Below, piece by piece: positions 20,785 to 33,500 of a stretch of 64,000 bases of DNA. Origin of the DNA: Eleginops maclovinus. Taxonomy: Eukaryota; Chordata; Actinopteri; Perciformes; Eleginopidae. A program made the translations under genes and the position numbers. Numbering within the stretch: the first letter of the stretch is position 1; every line of letters begins with the position of its first letter. The notes under the pieces were generated by a model, which ran no database searches, was not told where the DNA came from, and saw only the letters and a list, made by a program, of their open reading frames with translations. The stretch is taken from positions 30,088,312 to 30,152,311 of the forward strand of contig NC_086352.1 of the NCBI RefSeq assembly GCF_036324505.1, read 5' to 3'.

Positions 20785-20964
20785 GAGGAGATCAAGCAGA
20801 GCCGCAAAGGACGGGACGTGACTGACAGGCTGTGGCAACCACTGACCAAGCCCAAAATAAAGCTGGAAGAACTCTCGGAAATTGACCCCAAAAGGTTCCA
20901 CAGATACAGCAGCAGGGAAATTATAAGGTCTGAAATGAGGACCAGATACAGGAGGAGACCGTAG
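20785..20964 (+). CDS. Candidate terminal exon, unidentified gene
   Basis: A pyrimidine-rich tract ending in 'tccacatgcag' is followed by 59 codons and a TAG. The peptide is highly charged, starting EEIKQSRKGRDVTDRLWQP, with a middle of KIKLEELSEIDPKRFHRYSS and a very basic end, RTRYRRRP. Third positions are GC-rich, unlike the flanking AT-rich DNA, and it is not low complexity or a repeat I know. I do not recognise the family. No upstream exon could be joined to it in this window, so the gene would lie mostly in the first 20 kb or beyond. It could also be an exapted or decayed exon. An alternative start ATG lies 6 bases upstream (20779), which would make it a 61-residue open frame instead. 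Confidence 0.4.
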   Translation, partial: EEIKQSRKGRDVTDRLWQPLTKPKIKLEELSEIDPKRFHRYSSREIIRSEMRTRYRRRP

Positions 20965-23900
20965 CACATGAGAGAGGAGGAACGTCTGGTGCTTGAGTTT
21001 TACATTCTGGAACCCACGCTGGAAAAAGCAGTGCTGTTTGACAGGCAAAACAAACAAACAAAATGAAAGGTGGAAGAGGGAGAAATCAGGGGGAAAGCTG
21101 ACATATTCCTGAGGTCACAGCTTAAGGCTTCAGAAAAGTGTTTGAATGTTCAGTAAATAAGCTCTACGTCTGATTACAAAGACTGCATCCCTTTAAGCCA
21201 ACGGTACACCCAACCTTAGAGGGAAAGTGTCTCCCATGTGTGACTCTTTGGCACATTATATTAGAAAAAGTGGTGATGAGTCCTCGAACATGTGTGGCCC
21301 AGCCGTGCCCGAAACAGGGGAGTCTCGCATAGCGCGTATGGGGCCAAGCTGGAGCTCTTTGAGAGGGCTTCTATGGTCCATTCATTTTAAAAATGCAATT
21401 TGCTATAGTTAATCAAATATTATTTTTGGAAATGGGAATTTAGAAGCAGTCAACTTTTGTGACCTATACTTTAGCATGCATTTTGTATTGTTTGCCATCA
21501 GGTTGGCAAAAAGCTGTGTTGTTTTATTTCACAGAGCCAACAGGGCCCTGCATAACATATCGATGCAAACACGACATTGGGAAAGCTTGCGCTATTTAAC
21601 AAAAGCATACGTTCAAATGAGCAGGGTTAACTGGGGGTCAATGGTCTTCTGCATCAGGAAAATACATTTTGGGATAACCTTAAAGAATGGGTTACAATTT
21701 TTTCCCCATGAATTTGGAAAGTAATGGTCTCATTTGTAAGGAATTGCCTCTTTGCTCTTCTCAATTTAGTATTGAATTGCTGAGCCAAGATTAAGGGCTG
21801 TTTCCTTCTTATTGTGTGTCACAACTGGTGACGAATCACTGTTAGTACAATTATTCCTTGCTGCTATAAGTTCCCCTCGAATTGGAGCACTCAGAACTCC
21901 TAAAAATGTTTTGCACAGGATGAGGACTGGAGATTTTATCTTCCATATCTTACATTATAGACGCACTACAAATATATAATTTCACAGACAGAATCGACAA
22001 TCGCATTACAGTGACTCTCGTTCAACATTAAGGACCTAAAGCATATGAGTATTGTCTTAGGATAGACAACAGCGCTAGGAGTTGGCAACTTTTATAGCAT
22101 AGAATGCTACATTCGTTATTCTTGATGTGCTATATATATGCTATATATAACATTCAAGCACCTATTAACAAGTAGCCAGTTTACAAGCTAGTAAAAAGCA
22201 AGATCATCATCACCAAAGCCCGCTCAAACATAACTGGTCAATACAACTCAGACTACAAAACTAAAGGTAATTCTTACTCTTCCAATTTCAAAATCTTGTC
22301 CTGTTACTTCCAGAATGTTAAAGTTAGTATCTGTTTGTATATATAACATTTAAAGTAGCTCAGAATCGAAATGTACTTTGTGAGTTCAAATATATCTGTG
22401 CAGGTATATTCTTGCAGTCAGTGATATTATAAACTTGTCAACAGGTTTGCTCTGGTTCCTCTCACATCGTGTTCCCGGGACAGAAGGCTCAGGGGATTGA
22501 CCTCGTCTTAGTGTGGTCTCTAAATCTTACATTCTATTTCCATCCCTGGCCAGAAAACCAAACTGCTTATATTTCCAACTGCAACCAGATATGTTATATT
22601 GCTTTTGGGAAACAAACAACAGACTGGTCTGACAGGCCCCTGTAACTCAACAACCCATCTGGGGGTGAGACATTATGAGAAAGGGAAGGACCGCTAAGTG
22701 CTTCAGACAGTTCGGTTAGCATGCCGTAAATAAGCACATCGTCTGTCAACAGTGACAATGTACTACGAGCTGCGGTATGTACCGTGGTGTAACACTGTTC
22801 AGATTTAAAAACATCTGTAGCCACTACCAACAATACAAACTACATTCAGGGGCAGAAAGAGAATTATCATGCAAAGGGAAACATATCAACAGAGGAGCTG
22901 ACATCGAAATAAAGAAAGGGGGCAGGAACCACATTACCAAAAACGTCTCAGCCCACAACTCTTTCCACTTTCTAGTCTTAAAGTTCTGTGTTTAGGTGTG
23001 GTTCTGATCTGGACATGGAAACAAAAGGTGGAACCGGAGTAGAGCAATCAGGTATTCAGCCGCGAGTGTCAAACATGAGCAGCTTATACAACAACTCAGG
23101 GACCTTCACTGAGACCGTGCGGAAACAGTGTGTTTGTGTTTCCGCACTCTTACTCCACATCACACTGTGCAGATGACAGTGCAATTACCCTCCAAAGTAT
23201 AGTGCCGGAAATGTCCCAGCAACCTCAAATCACTGACGCTCACACTTAGGCCAAGTACAGGGCCACCGAAATTGCTTTGCTACAACGTAACGACAAGTAG
23301 ACGCTGTAATGAGCCAATGAGGTAGAAAATCATCAAAGCACGTCTATTCCTTTGAAAAGATTGGTACACTAATGTGACATCTTCTGTAAGATAAAGGTAA
23401 AAGTATTTTAAAGTTACGGAAAGAAAAATATTAAGTTACTCTGTTTATATTCTAAAGGATGGTCAAGTCTTTCTCACACTGCCTTCATTCATTAAGTGGC
23501 TCACTTGAACTTGCTTAGCAGAAGACTCAAGTTAATGCAACATTTCCATTTTCTCAGCCTGATTGACTAGTATTGTTCATGTTTAAAAGTGGACTAAATA
23601 ACTAAGAGCCATTTTTAAAGTGTCACTTTGCACAGCTTTCATTCGTTTTCTCTTATGTAGGAACATTGCTGAGCGCTCTTTTGGTGCAGGTTGTAGAAGA
23701 AATGATTATAATGACAATTAGTTTGAGTTTGTTGGGAGGTACCTTTGACTTCAAGTATTTGGTTTACCAGTCAGTCACTACCAATGAATAATTCATGTCA
23801 TTTTCAATCAACTTGTCATACTGTAACACTGCCGTCAAAGAAAATTCCTTTGATTATGTCTATTGCATGCTTTGGCATGCTGGGAGGAATGTAAAGCTCC

Positions 23901-26900
23901 TTTGGGATGCTAACATCAACTGTTTGCCTGTTACTACAATGAGATGAATAGCATGTCAACTCAGGGGGAGGAGTGTGTCCCCTTTTTGTGGGTAAGCAAT
24001 GCAAAGTGGCCCACCTCAATTGGGAAAAGGTTGCTGTTTATTTCCTTTATTGTGACTACAGCTTAGGACCCCTTGGCCTCACATTTTAGTGCAATGGGTA
24101 CCCCTTAACATCACTTGGCTTTGGGATTAAAATTACTTGGTTAGGTTAAGGAAAATATCAATGTTTGGGTTTTAAAGGATTTGTTGTTTCAGGTAGGTAC
24201 TGTATGTTAGATAACTCAAGAACGTTACAAAAGTTAACTTGTGTATGTAACTTAAAAAGTAATATTTTAGTTTTTAATTTCACGGCTTTCTTAGGAGAAA
24301 GTCCTGTTTTTTTTTACCTAACTATTAATTCATTGTAATATTTCCGTGTTGGTTATACATTAAGTCAGTTTAAAGCATGGTGCTTCTCATGTGGATGCCA
24401 AATAGTGCCCGGTGCGTTGATATGTGACCCAGAAGGGTGTGAAAAATATTACTTGGTTTTATTAGCCCCAAATAGGCCCAAAATGTTAACATTTCTTGCA
24501 CCCCATAGAGGCATGTTTTGGGTGATCATCTCAACTCTGTGTAATTAAGCATGCTTTCGGGGGAAAAAAATCCTTCAAGGATGAATAAATGCATAGAATT
24601 AACCCTGCAATACTTTGGAATTAAACACAAATATAAAATAAATGTCATTACCACTTCTACAATTCAAGGTCTAATATCAATATGATTTCAAAATGCCATT
24701 GAGGGTGATTTAGTAAGTAAACTCTGAAACATGTTAAGGAGCTCAGACATGCATGACTCCCATGAGGATATTACTTGTTACAAAGGTGATGTTTTAATCG
24801 GGTAGCACTCTGTGCCCTGCCAGAAAAGCTGGCAAGAGCTTTGAGAAGCCTTATTATGCTAATGAAAACTGAAATGTAATATACTCGGTGGAGTGTGAAT
24901 ATCACCCGAGTGGGCTGGCTTGTGCTCTTCAGCTGTGTGTCTGTCGGTGTATTCCTTCCATCTGTCCAGGTGTTAGCTGGCCACTGGATTGGAGAAGGTT
25001 TATGACGGACCACCTGTTTACAACTATAAGATAACACACATGCTTTAACAATACGAGCCAGTGAAATGTGCGAAACCTATAACTTCAACATGACATATTT
25101 CATCAAACACCTTAACAGTTTGCCTCCACTTGGCTTGTACAATTGACAAGTTGTTAATACTGATACAAGTGGTAAGAACCATAATGCTAGCTTCGAATGC
25201 TGTCAGAAATGTTAAGGTAATAAGTTCAGAGAAAAATTCCAGATGTTATTTTTGGCACTGTAGAAATCCTTGTTATGTGTAGTCAATTTTAACATTTTGT
25301 TTATCCTGCACTTTTGTTCAAGTTTTGGCAGATCTTGGTGTTTTGGTGTATTGCTACAATGGGATGAAAACACAATGTTTTTTGTCACCATAAAAGGACA
25401 AATGTTGCTGACAGTTCCACATTTGCAGATGAAACGCTGTATAATGTAGGCTGACATCCTTCATCCTGCAAATAATCATGCTATGATAAAACAATATTGA
25501 GCCTCAAGTAGCAATACAAAAATGTGCATCCTTTGTTGTTCGTGCATCTGAGCTTAAAGTTGTTTATGTACAGCTTAACCACAACAAGAACATCTCTGCA
25601 ATACAAAGAAAAAATGAAATATATCCTCTGTGTAAAATTGTGAGAAGACAATACAAACCAGTTACCATTGCACATAGACTGAGAAACAATGTGTAGACGT
25701 GTCATGCCCTGATGAAGACTTGTTTTGAAGTGGAAATACGTTGGTATCCAGCCAGGATTCAATAAAGGCCTTGGTATTTCTTTAAGCCTTTGAAGTTCCT
25801 CAGTCTCTTTTTTTTGTTTAGTTCTGATCAGTGATGAAACTAAAGAGCACCTCAACTGGCTTCCTGTTTTTTATACTTTCGTGACCAGGTGCTTAATCTG
25901 CAGGTTTGATGGTAGTGCTGCAATTTGTTTTGAGAAGATGAGAGGTCTGATGGTGAGAGCAATTTCTTAGAATATTTGTAATCTTTCTTTTGATCACTCT
26001 GCTTTGCATTAAGAAGATAACCATAATATATTTGACAAAAATACAATTAAAATGTCCTTTTACACTAAAATCTGCATTTCACACCACACATATCAATATA
26101 ATGTATAAGCTGAGTGGCTAAGTACCAGGTACTGTGGTATCAACCTTGCCATCTCTGATACCAGTATTAAGGCAGGTTTTAAAGTGCTTTTTTATTTTTC
26201 TACGAAGTTCAAATCAAATCAACTTTGATTGATGACAATAATGTGGCTAATGTATTTGTGTTAAGCTCATGAATGTGAACTTTATAAGTTATAAGTGCTG
26301 CTTCTTGACTAACAATATTGCCTTGTTATAGCACCACCATCTGGGCGATCTATATATTTTTTTGTTGCCTTAAAAGTCAGGAGCCAAACATATTTGACTA
26401 ATATTAAACTTAAAGTATTTATGGAGGAACTTGATTCACTTAAGTAAAGAGTATTCACATAAGTAAAAGTACTAAATACAACAATATCAACATATTTCTA
26501 CGAGTAGACTTGACCAAAGTGAGAAAAATGAGGCATTGGCCCCCACTGATCTAATGTGTTGCTTCTTTATTCAAAATGGTTATGAGACAAAAAACAGGAG
26601 ACTCTTCAACTTAAAAATTGTTTCATAAGAGGATACGTGCTTATTTTTGTGTAAAATGCCGATATCCCCATGATATCTGTCCACACCAAAAAAAATGTTC
26701 ACTCTGAAATGTAGTGAAAAGTAAAAGTATCATGTATCCTAGCATAACATAGATATATTGAGGTAAAGAAAAGGAACCAAGACATGTTCAGAGGTTACAT
26801 TTCCGCAAGTTTACACAACACATCAAAATTAGATTAGAACCAACAAAGTCTATCATTATAGACTATCACTTTCTGGGTCAGGTTTAATACCGTTTTCATT

Positions 26901-26949
26901 GTTTACTGAGACGTGACAATTGTAAAAAAAATGTTTTTAAAAAGCCACC
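20965..26949. other. Intergenic upstream of adamts18, no gene seen
   Basis: No supported coding sequence or RNA gene. A perfect 11-bp hairpin sits at 23117-23147. A phrase near 25705-25790 ('cctgatgaagacttg...ttcaataaagg') and one near 26440-26480 ('aagtaaaagtac') look like fragments of dispersed fish repeats. Distal control elements for adamts18 could lie here but cannot be recognised without alignment. Confidence 0.45.
23117..23147. other. Perfect 11-bp inverted repeat (hairpin)
   Basis: GTGCGGAAACA and its exact reverse complement TGTTTCCGCAC enclose a 9-base loop. The site is isolated, with no T-run after it and no neighbouring gene. Confidence 0.8.
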
Positions 26950-27275
26950 TAAAAGTCAGTTTCATCTCTGCTCACAAAGTTGCCAGATAAACGAGCGGCA
27001 TGTGAAGGCAACACCAGTCGTGCTGCTGCCAAGAGGAGAATCTCTTTTTCTTCTTCTTCTCTTTTATCTACGCGTGGTAAATGATGCTGCGCGCTGATTG
27101 GCTGCTGGTCGCTGACTTGTGGTCCATCCTGCCGGCTGCCTCTCACAGAGAGAGCCGGGGCTGAGTGTTCAGTCAGCGGCTCACTCCTCCCGGTGTTCCC
27201 CGGCCGACACCGCTGCTCCTCACACACACACACCCATACATACTTACACACACACACACGCACACACTCACACTC

Positions 27276-27422
27276 ATGAGTGCGCCTTGCTTCAGTGCGC
27301 ACCCCGGCTGCTGCAACCTGCCGACTTCACCTGAACGAGCAAACGAGAAAAAAACTCTAAAACAATGCGTGCATATTGCATTATGCGACACCGCAGGTTA
27401 TTACAACTTTTGCGCTCTTTGA
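27276..27422 (+). promoter_or_regulatory. Upstream ORF 1 (48 codons)
   Basis: Starts MSAPCFSAHPGCCN and ends with TGA at 27420-27422, 39 bases before the main ATG. The peptide resembles nothing known. It matters only if transcription starts upstream of 27276. Confidence 0.4.
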
Positions 27423-27430
27423 AAAGGTAA
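27365..27430 (+). promoter_or_regulatory. Upstream ORF 2 (21 codons)
   Basis: ATG at 27365 opens a short basic peptide beginning MRAYCIMRHRR and stops at TAA (27428-27430). It overlaps upstream ORF 1 in another frame. Confidence 0.4.
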
Positions 27431-27450
27431 CGGGGGAGGTGTAAGCGTGC

Positions 27451-27483
27451 ATGTCATCACCATGGATTGCCTTTTTCTTCTGA
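27451..27483 (+). promoter_or_regulatory. Upstream ORF 3 overlapping the adamts18 start
   Basis: ATG at 27451 encodes [10 protein letters not shown] and stops at TGA 27481-27483, inside the main reading frame. The ATG is 11 bases before the main start, whose context (ACC ATG G) is much stronger. Leaky scanning would decide which start is used. Confidence 0.5.
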
Positions 27484-27563
27484 TATGGACTTTACCCATC
27501 CCGCTGGTCGGCTGCATCCCAGTCAAGTTCCTGTCCACCCTCTTGTCCTGGAATATAATCAAG
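27462..27563 (+). CDS. adamts18 exon 1 (coding part)
   Basis: 34 codons beginning [18 protein letters not shown], a plausible signal peptide, ending WNIIK. The protein joins exon 2 in phase 0 as NIIK-TLHIYC, which aligns with the equivalent join in the human protein. The only donor giving this join is AAG|GCATGT, a GC donor. No GT donor nearby preserves the frame and alignment. Confidence 0.8.
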
Positions 27564-30500
27564 GCATGTGGCATTTCAGTAAAAACAAATTCACTCTTAA
27601 ATAAATCAATGCAGTTTAGAAGTCATACAAACAAACAATTGTCTCTTTCAGCTTGATTTGTGTCAGTAACATTGATTGTGGTGAAAAGTAAGACTGTCAT
27701 CCCAAATTAAACCCGAGTGCAACTCATGTTCCAACAGAGGAACTCCATTTATCATCTTTTGGCTTTCTTTTTTCTTCTCTCAGTTCTTGCAACCTGTTGC
27801 TACCTGTTCCTTTATGATTATTATTTTCTTGCAGACGCTGCACATTTACTGCTCCCACACCTCCCATACCGTTATGGCCAGCTATTCTTCCAGCGACAGC
27901 CACGGATTAAATCACGGTGAGTGCTTTTCTTTTGACATCTCTGGACATTTCTTCCAGCTGGCAACATTTCACGTTTGTAAGAATCTGGATGGAGTGAAAT
28001 GTAAAGCAGTGACAGGCTTAGTTATTGGGCCAGATTAACCTGTTAGGAATATTACAAATTCATTGTTAAATTTAAGGCTTATTTGGTTATAAAAAGTGTT
28101 AAGAGTGCTGACACCGCTGCAATGTTATCTGGAGTGCAGGGGTTCCCCCCTTGGCTGCTTGACCCTTAAGAACTAAGGAAGCAAGTTGAAATGATTTACA
28201 AACCATACTTTGATTTATTGACGGAAGAAGTTCTTTCTCTGGTTGTAAAGAAAGCATTCGTTTGCTCTGAGCAGTAGACCAGTGAATGTTTCAGATGAAG
28301 AAAACACAGAAAGTCCCAACTTTTGTCAAATTTACAACAATGAAAGGAGAGTGAAAAAAGCCTTTAAAACGACTGGCACCCCATGACATCAGAACATTAC
28401 ATATTCACAACTTCTGGTTCTGAAGTGTTGACCCATATGTGACATGCATGGAAGTATGATGTTTTTGGAGTTATGGCTTCTGTCAAAAGCCATCTGCGAT
28501 CCATATGCAGTGCTGCGCTCTGAGCAACAGCTGACAGTTGAACCCTCTCACTGCAGCACAAGCGCTGTCATTCTATTGTCAGGCTTTGATTTCTATATTG
28601 ACCGTCCTGTGTAGATGCTGGTCATATATGCCATGTTTCTAGGTGCACTTCTTGATAAAAGTGGCTAAATGTATTTTGAACGCATCTTTGATGTTGTTTA
28701 AAACCAGTTTTTCTCAACTGTCGAAAGTAATTGGAAGCAGTTTTCTAAATGCAAATGCTTGGCCAAATATATTCTAGGCAGAATATTTGTGAGGAGATGA
28801 ATCGGGATGTATGTCATTGAACACAAATAACTCACACTCAAACCCCTGGAGCGGAATTAGCTAGTTACCTTATTTTGGCGCTATGATGTGACTTCCTTTC
28901 TATCCCTCTTTTCCTCAGACTACGTGTTTGTAACCCCTGTTGAGGTGGACTCTGATGGAGGATACCTGACCCACGATCTGACCAGGCAAAGTCATCGCAG
29001 CAAGAGGTCACTCTCTTCTTCTCTGCACTATCGGCTCTCTGCCTTTGGGCAGGACATGTACCTGGACCTGCAACCGTCTACTGTTATCGGCCCGGGGTTC
29101 TCAGTGCAGACCCTGGGCTCGAACGGCATTGCCACCGTGATGGATGATGTAGGGTTTCACAACTGCTTCTATCAGGGATTTATCCGTAACCTGTCGGCCT
29201 CCTCCTCGGCAGCCATATCTGTGTGCTCTGGACTGGTAAGTAACACACTATACAACTTGCACAGTCTTGTGATTGCTGTGCTTATCACATTGAATGTCAG
29301 AATAGCCATAAATTGAGGTGAAATCCCTTTTAAGTCTGGAAAACTATTCGGAAAATGAAAATCGTCTTTTTAGCAGCCATGTTGTTTCCACATCAACACT
29401 TCCACATTAAAGTCGGTAAAGCATATTCCCAGCTCATGATACGGGACCATGCAAAGAGCATGCAAATGTATCATTAGCTGTGGCGGAGGTCTGTTTCCTC
29501 TGAATATCATTCTATTGTTCCATGTTTTGCTATCTCGAGCTCTTATTGGCTTTGTGTTGTTGTTTCTTTCTTTGCAGTCAAAACTTTTTTTACACAACAG
29601 AAAATTGTTCTCTCCTGGTTGAGATATTTAATCTTCTGCATATCCATTGGGCATTTGTGAGACATGGGCACATCTTTCAGAACTTCAGACATAGCTATCA
29701 AGGCTAAAATTGTGTAGTGTGAACTTGAAATAACTACTTTGTCCTCAAGGCATTGTAATCATTTGTTTGGAATTGATGACATGGTTTTATTCTTATATGG
29801 ATTTCATGGTTTCTACGCGGTCTGAGAAACATTTCCAAACTAGTATTTTAAACATGAATGAAGGAATGTTTTTCATTTTCTGATAGTTAAGAGGACACGG
29901 AAAAATCAGATTTTGTGCTGCACTGCTATCTCAAGCTTCATGACTCCCCTGAAAGAGTTCTGTCCTTCAATGACCTGACTGTTTTGACAGTCAGTGTCTG
30001 CATAATGCAGACCTTGGCAATATGGATGAGCTGTAACATGACATCATTACCCATTGAGTGTAAACATCAGTTTATTCTTGTGCTATGTGAACCACTTCTT
30101 TGAATGTTGGGAGGGTGGGAGGATGGGAGGATGGGAGGAGTGGAATAAAGAGAATGGAAACATGAAGGAATGAGAGCTGGCAAGGAGAAAAATAATACAC
30201 TTCTGACAGCGCAGCACATTAAAAAAGGGCCATCATTCAGTTGCAGTGTTTTTTGCATTGCCAGCATGCATGACAAATAAACCTGTTGATCACAGAGGGC
30301 AGTCTTAGGAAGACAAGTTCAAATGATTCTCTCACCATATGTAATTCCTGTGGGAGCTCACTTGTCACCATGCATCTATTGGAGGTGACATGTTGAAAAG
30401 TGTAGCTGGTCCAAAAGCCCAGCTGTGTACATCAGCGTTGATTGTATGACTGTCGACAAGTTTCTGGAAAAGTGTATTCATCCCATTTTCCATGTCACTG

Positions 30501-33500
30501 CTTTTACTTACGTATCTATTCTAAGTTTTGGTCACTGCTATTTCCAGTTGTCTTACTCAAAATAAAATAACTCAACATTTACTACAATAAAAGACAAAGC
30601 GGCAACCTCTGTGCCTGAAAGGTGAAGCCAATGAGGAGTTGCCTTTAGCCTGCATTCTTTTTAATAGCCAACAGGGTGTGACTGAGGTAATGCAAAATAA
30701 GTCGAATTGTATAGAAGTCTATGAGGAAAGGACCTTACTTCTTACCTGATTTGTTATCTCACCAAACATTTTCCTAATGACTTCATGGTCACAAATGCTC
30801 ATTTAATATCTTTTTAATATAGTGTGGAGTTCATTTAGTAAATTATGATCCATTTCAGGTGAAAATAGATTGTAAAGAAAGGTATGCATTAGGGCCAGGC
30901 TACCGTATGGTTGACTGGACATGTTAACATCTTACAACTTGGACTCTTTCTCAATGTTTTTAGTTCTGGAAAGTGAATTGTAACCTATTGGTAGCCTAAA
31001 ATTGCCTTTGTCAGGGTTCGGTTCTCTTTTGCTTCACTGTTTTGTGTCACTTCTGGTTCCTAAAATCCAATATGCTGCAAGCCAAATTGCCACCTCAAGA
31101 CTTTAAAACAGTAATCAATTAACCAATTGCTGAAGACATGGTGTCTACTTCCACTCCTTATATATCGTCTATGGCACAAACCGAAGATTTATGTTAGGGC
31201 TCTTAAATCAATTAAAAGAACCCAATTACCGAAGTTGACTTAATTTCTGAGCAAATCCAGAACAGATTATTAATGATATCACTGATGCTGCTACTGTTAT
31301 GAACTTTGGTTGATTTGTGTCTGTACACTATACGGACTGAGTAATTACAGGATCTTCTGCTTTCATTGGTGGTTTATGAGGTGCCTGGCCTACCAGCACA
31401 CACGCATTCCTTGACACATCCCACACCAGCCTGGACCAGATGGACATACTACACCTCCATAAAAGCCATACCTCCATTCATCATCCAGCTTTCATCCCTC
31501 CTCTTGCCTCCTTCTGCACTTGCCCTGCTCATTTGTCCCCTGTTTGCCCTGCCTCAACATCTCCTCTTGTTTGCAGCAATTAAAGCCAGGGTGAAGTTTG
31601 AGTCGCCTGGCTGGCACTGCTAATCTTCACATTGTCCCTTTCATTAGGCTAGCTCCCATTCACAATAAAACACCATTGACCCTTCCTCTTAAAAGCTCTG
31701 CGAGAACACAATGTTTGGGTCGTGATTGCATTTGAATGGGCGGCAACAAACGCTTTGATCTATTTTTTACCCCTCGCAAGTCTTTGCCTACTTTTTTTTC
31801 TTCTCTTCCCAAGTGCGACCCTGGGGCCTTTTTTGTTAGGATGCCCACTCAGCCTGTTAAATAGACTCATGTTGTTATATACCTCTCTCTAGGGAACACT
31901 GTTAGAAAAATAAAAGATGAACGCTTAAAGTGAGCCAACATGACAAGTGTATCAAAAGGGAAGTCTAGGCCTTTGCCGCTTCTCTTTTTTGGGGCATCAC
32001 TGTCCGTTTGTTCGACTGCTGTAAGGCTTAAAACAATGAAAGCAGTTGACCCTTGCTTTTCATGTAGGCCTTCACCCAGAATATTTGGATTAAGTACAAA
32101 TGAAGAACGAGCCATTCAAGCCTGCCCGATGCAACGAAAGGTTAAAAGCAATAGTAAAGAAGAAGATGTCAGAAAAAGGGGGAAATCCAGGGAAACACAA
32201 GTGAGAAACAGTGTTGTGGAAGACTAATGTCAATTCATTGTCTGAGGTGAAAGCTCCCAGGGAGGATAGATGTTCTCTTTATAGAGAGTTGGAAAGATGG
32301 ACTGGTTTATATCAAAGGGCTTTGGAGGGGAAATGGGGTCCTCGTACTTCACCTCATTGTCACCTTTCAACAGAGCAAAGAGGAGAAAAAGAGTGTATGG
32401 AGTACGGTTTTTTGACCTTGACCCTGCTTAAAAATACCGGCAGAGGTGTCAGCACCAGCTTCTGGCCCCAACCTTATTTAAACATGCACCATGGCCCAGG
32501 CCAAGCAGATGGAAGCCGGATTCATCTGTTTAAATGAAGACCAGGGCGAGATGGTATTAAGAGCAGGGCCGAATGGATCACTGGTCAAAGACGGATTTGC
32601 TACTGTAAATCCCCATTAATTAAACATGGTGTTATTTGTTGCTTTTTAATTACTCTCTCTGTGTCCGTATCAAGTATCACGCTCCAGTGAAATGAAGTTG
32701 TCCGACTCTTTTGCATGAGGGATGAAAGGATGTCGTTTCAGATATAATGCTCTCTGATTTGAAAGAGAAGTGGAGAGGGGGGGAGGATCCTCTCTCTTTC
32801 TTCTTTTGAGGGTTTCTCATCTGAGGTTGCTTTTCTGGTTGACCCCAATCCTCTCTGCTCGTGTATGTGTGGGTGGTTGAGGTGGGGGTGTCAGCCTGGA
32901 CTCTCGCAGGTTCTTAGTATGGAGTGAGGGTTCACCACTTGTGTGAATGCAGAAAAGAGAAGTGATTTACTGCTCCCCTCTGTCCATCAAACCCCTTCCC
33001 AGGATAGGTTTCTTCTCTCTGGGGTTTCCAGGGCATGTCCGGGTCTGGGCTGTGAGAAAAACAGTCTCACCATGTAACCTCAAAATAATCAGAATTTCGA
33101 CACTTGTTTGTGGCCTGTGAATGAATGAGAATAAACATTAGTTTGCACAACTCTGAGAAAATGGTTAGTTTGTTAAATAATATGTCAATTCTTTTGATGA
33201 GTTACATTATTGTTGGGCCACACAATACCAGAAAATAGTGAAAATATTCCCGTCACAAATTATTGAAATTGCATTTTTTGTAAGCCGTACACTTGTAAAC
33301 CCAAATATGTTCAATTGGTAATAATTCAAGCACTGGATATACTATTTTAGGATGAATTGCACTCAACATCTTAAGGGAAATCTGCCTTTCACTTCAAACA
33401 TAGTCATGAATACCTTTGCATTTATATGTCAGCATTTGCATTTGTCCTTTTTTATTGTCATATGTAAGCTATGATGCCACTTCTTAGACTAAAGGTTTAA

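Larger units (their letters stand above)
26950..27461 (+). promoter_or_regulatory. adamts18 promoter and 5' leader region
   Basis: GC and CpG content rise sharply compared with the upstream 6 kb. An inverted CCAAT box (ATTGG, 27097-27101) sits in 'gcgctgattggctgctgg', and several CpG-rich words such as CTACGCGTGG precede it. No TATA box is convincing. A CA-rich run (27221-27272) lies in the probable leader. The transcription start cannot be fixed; if it lies near 27110-27200, the leader would be about 260-350 bases and would contain three upstream ATGs. An unseen upstream non-coding exon is possible. Confidence 0.55.

Noticed and set aside
25705..25790. SINE-like phrase 'gatgaagact...ttcaataaagg'
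   Set aside because: Resembles dispersed fish repeats but lacks a tRNA-like head, poly-A tail or duplications, so it is not called as an element.
27172..27391. Minus-strand frame over the adamts18 leader
   Set aside because: It is antisense to the promoter region and crosses CA-rich sequence; no evidence of a divergent gene.
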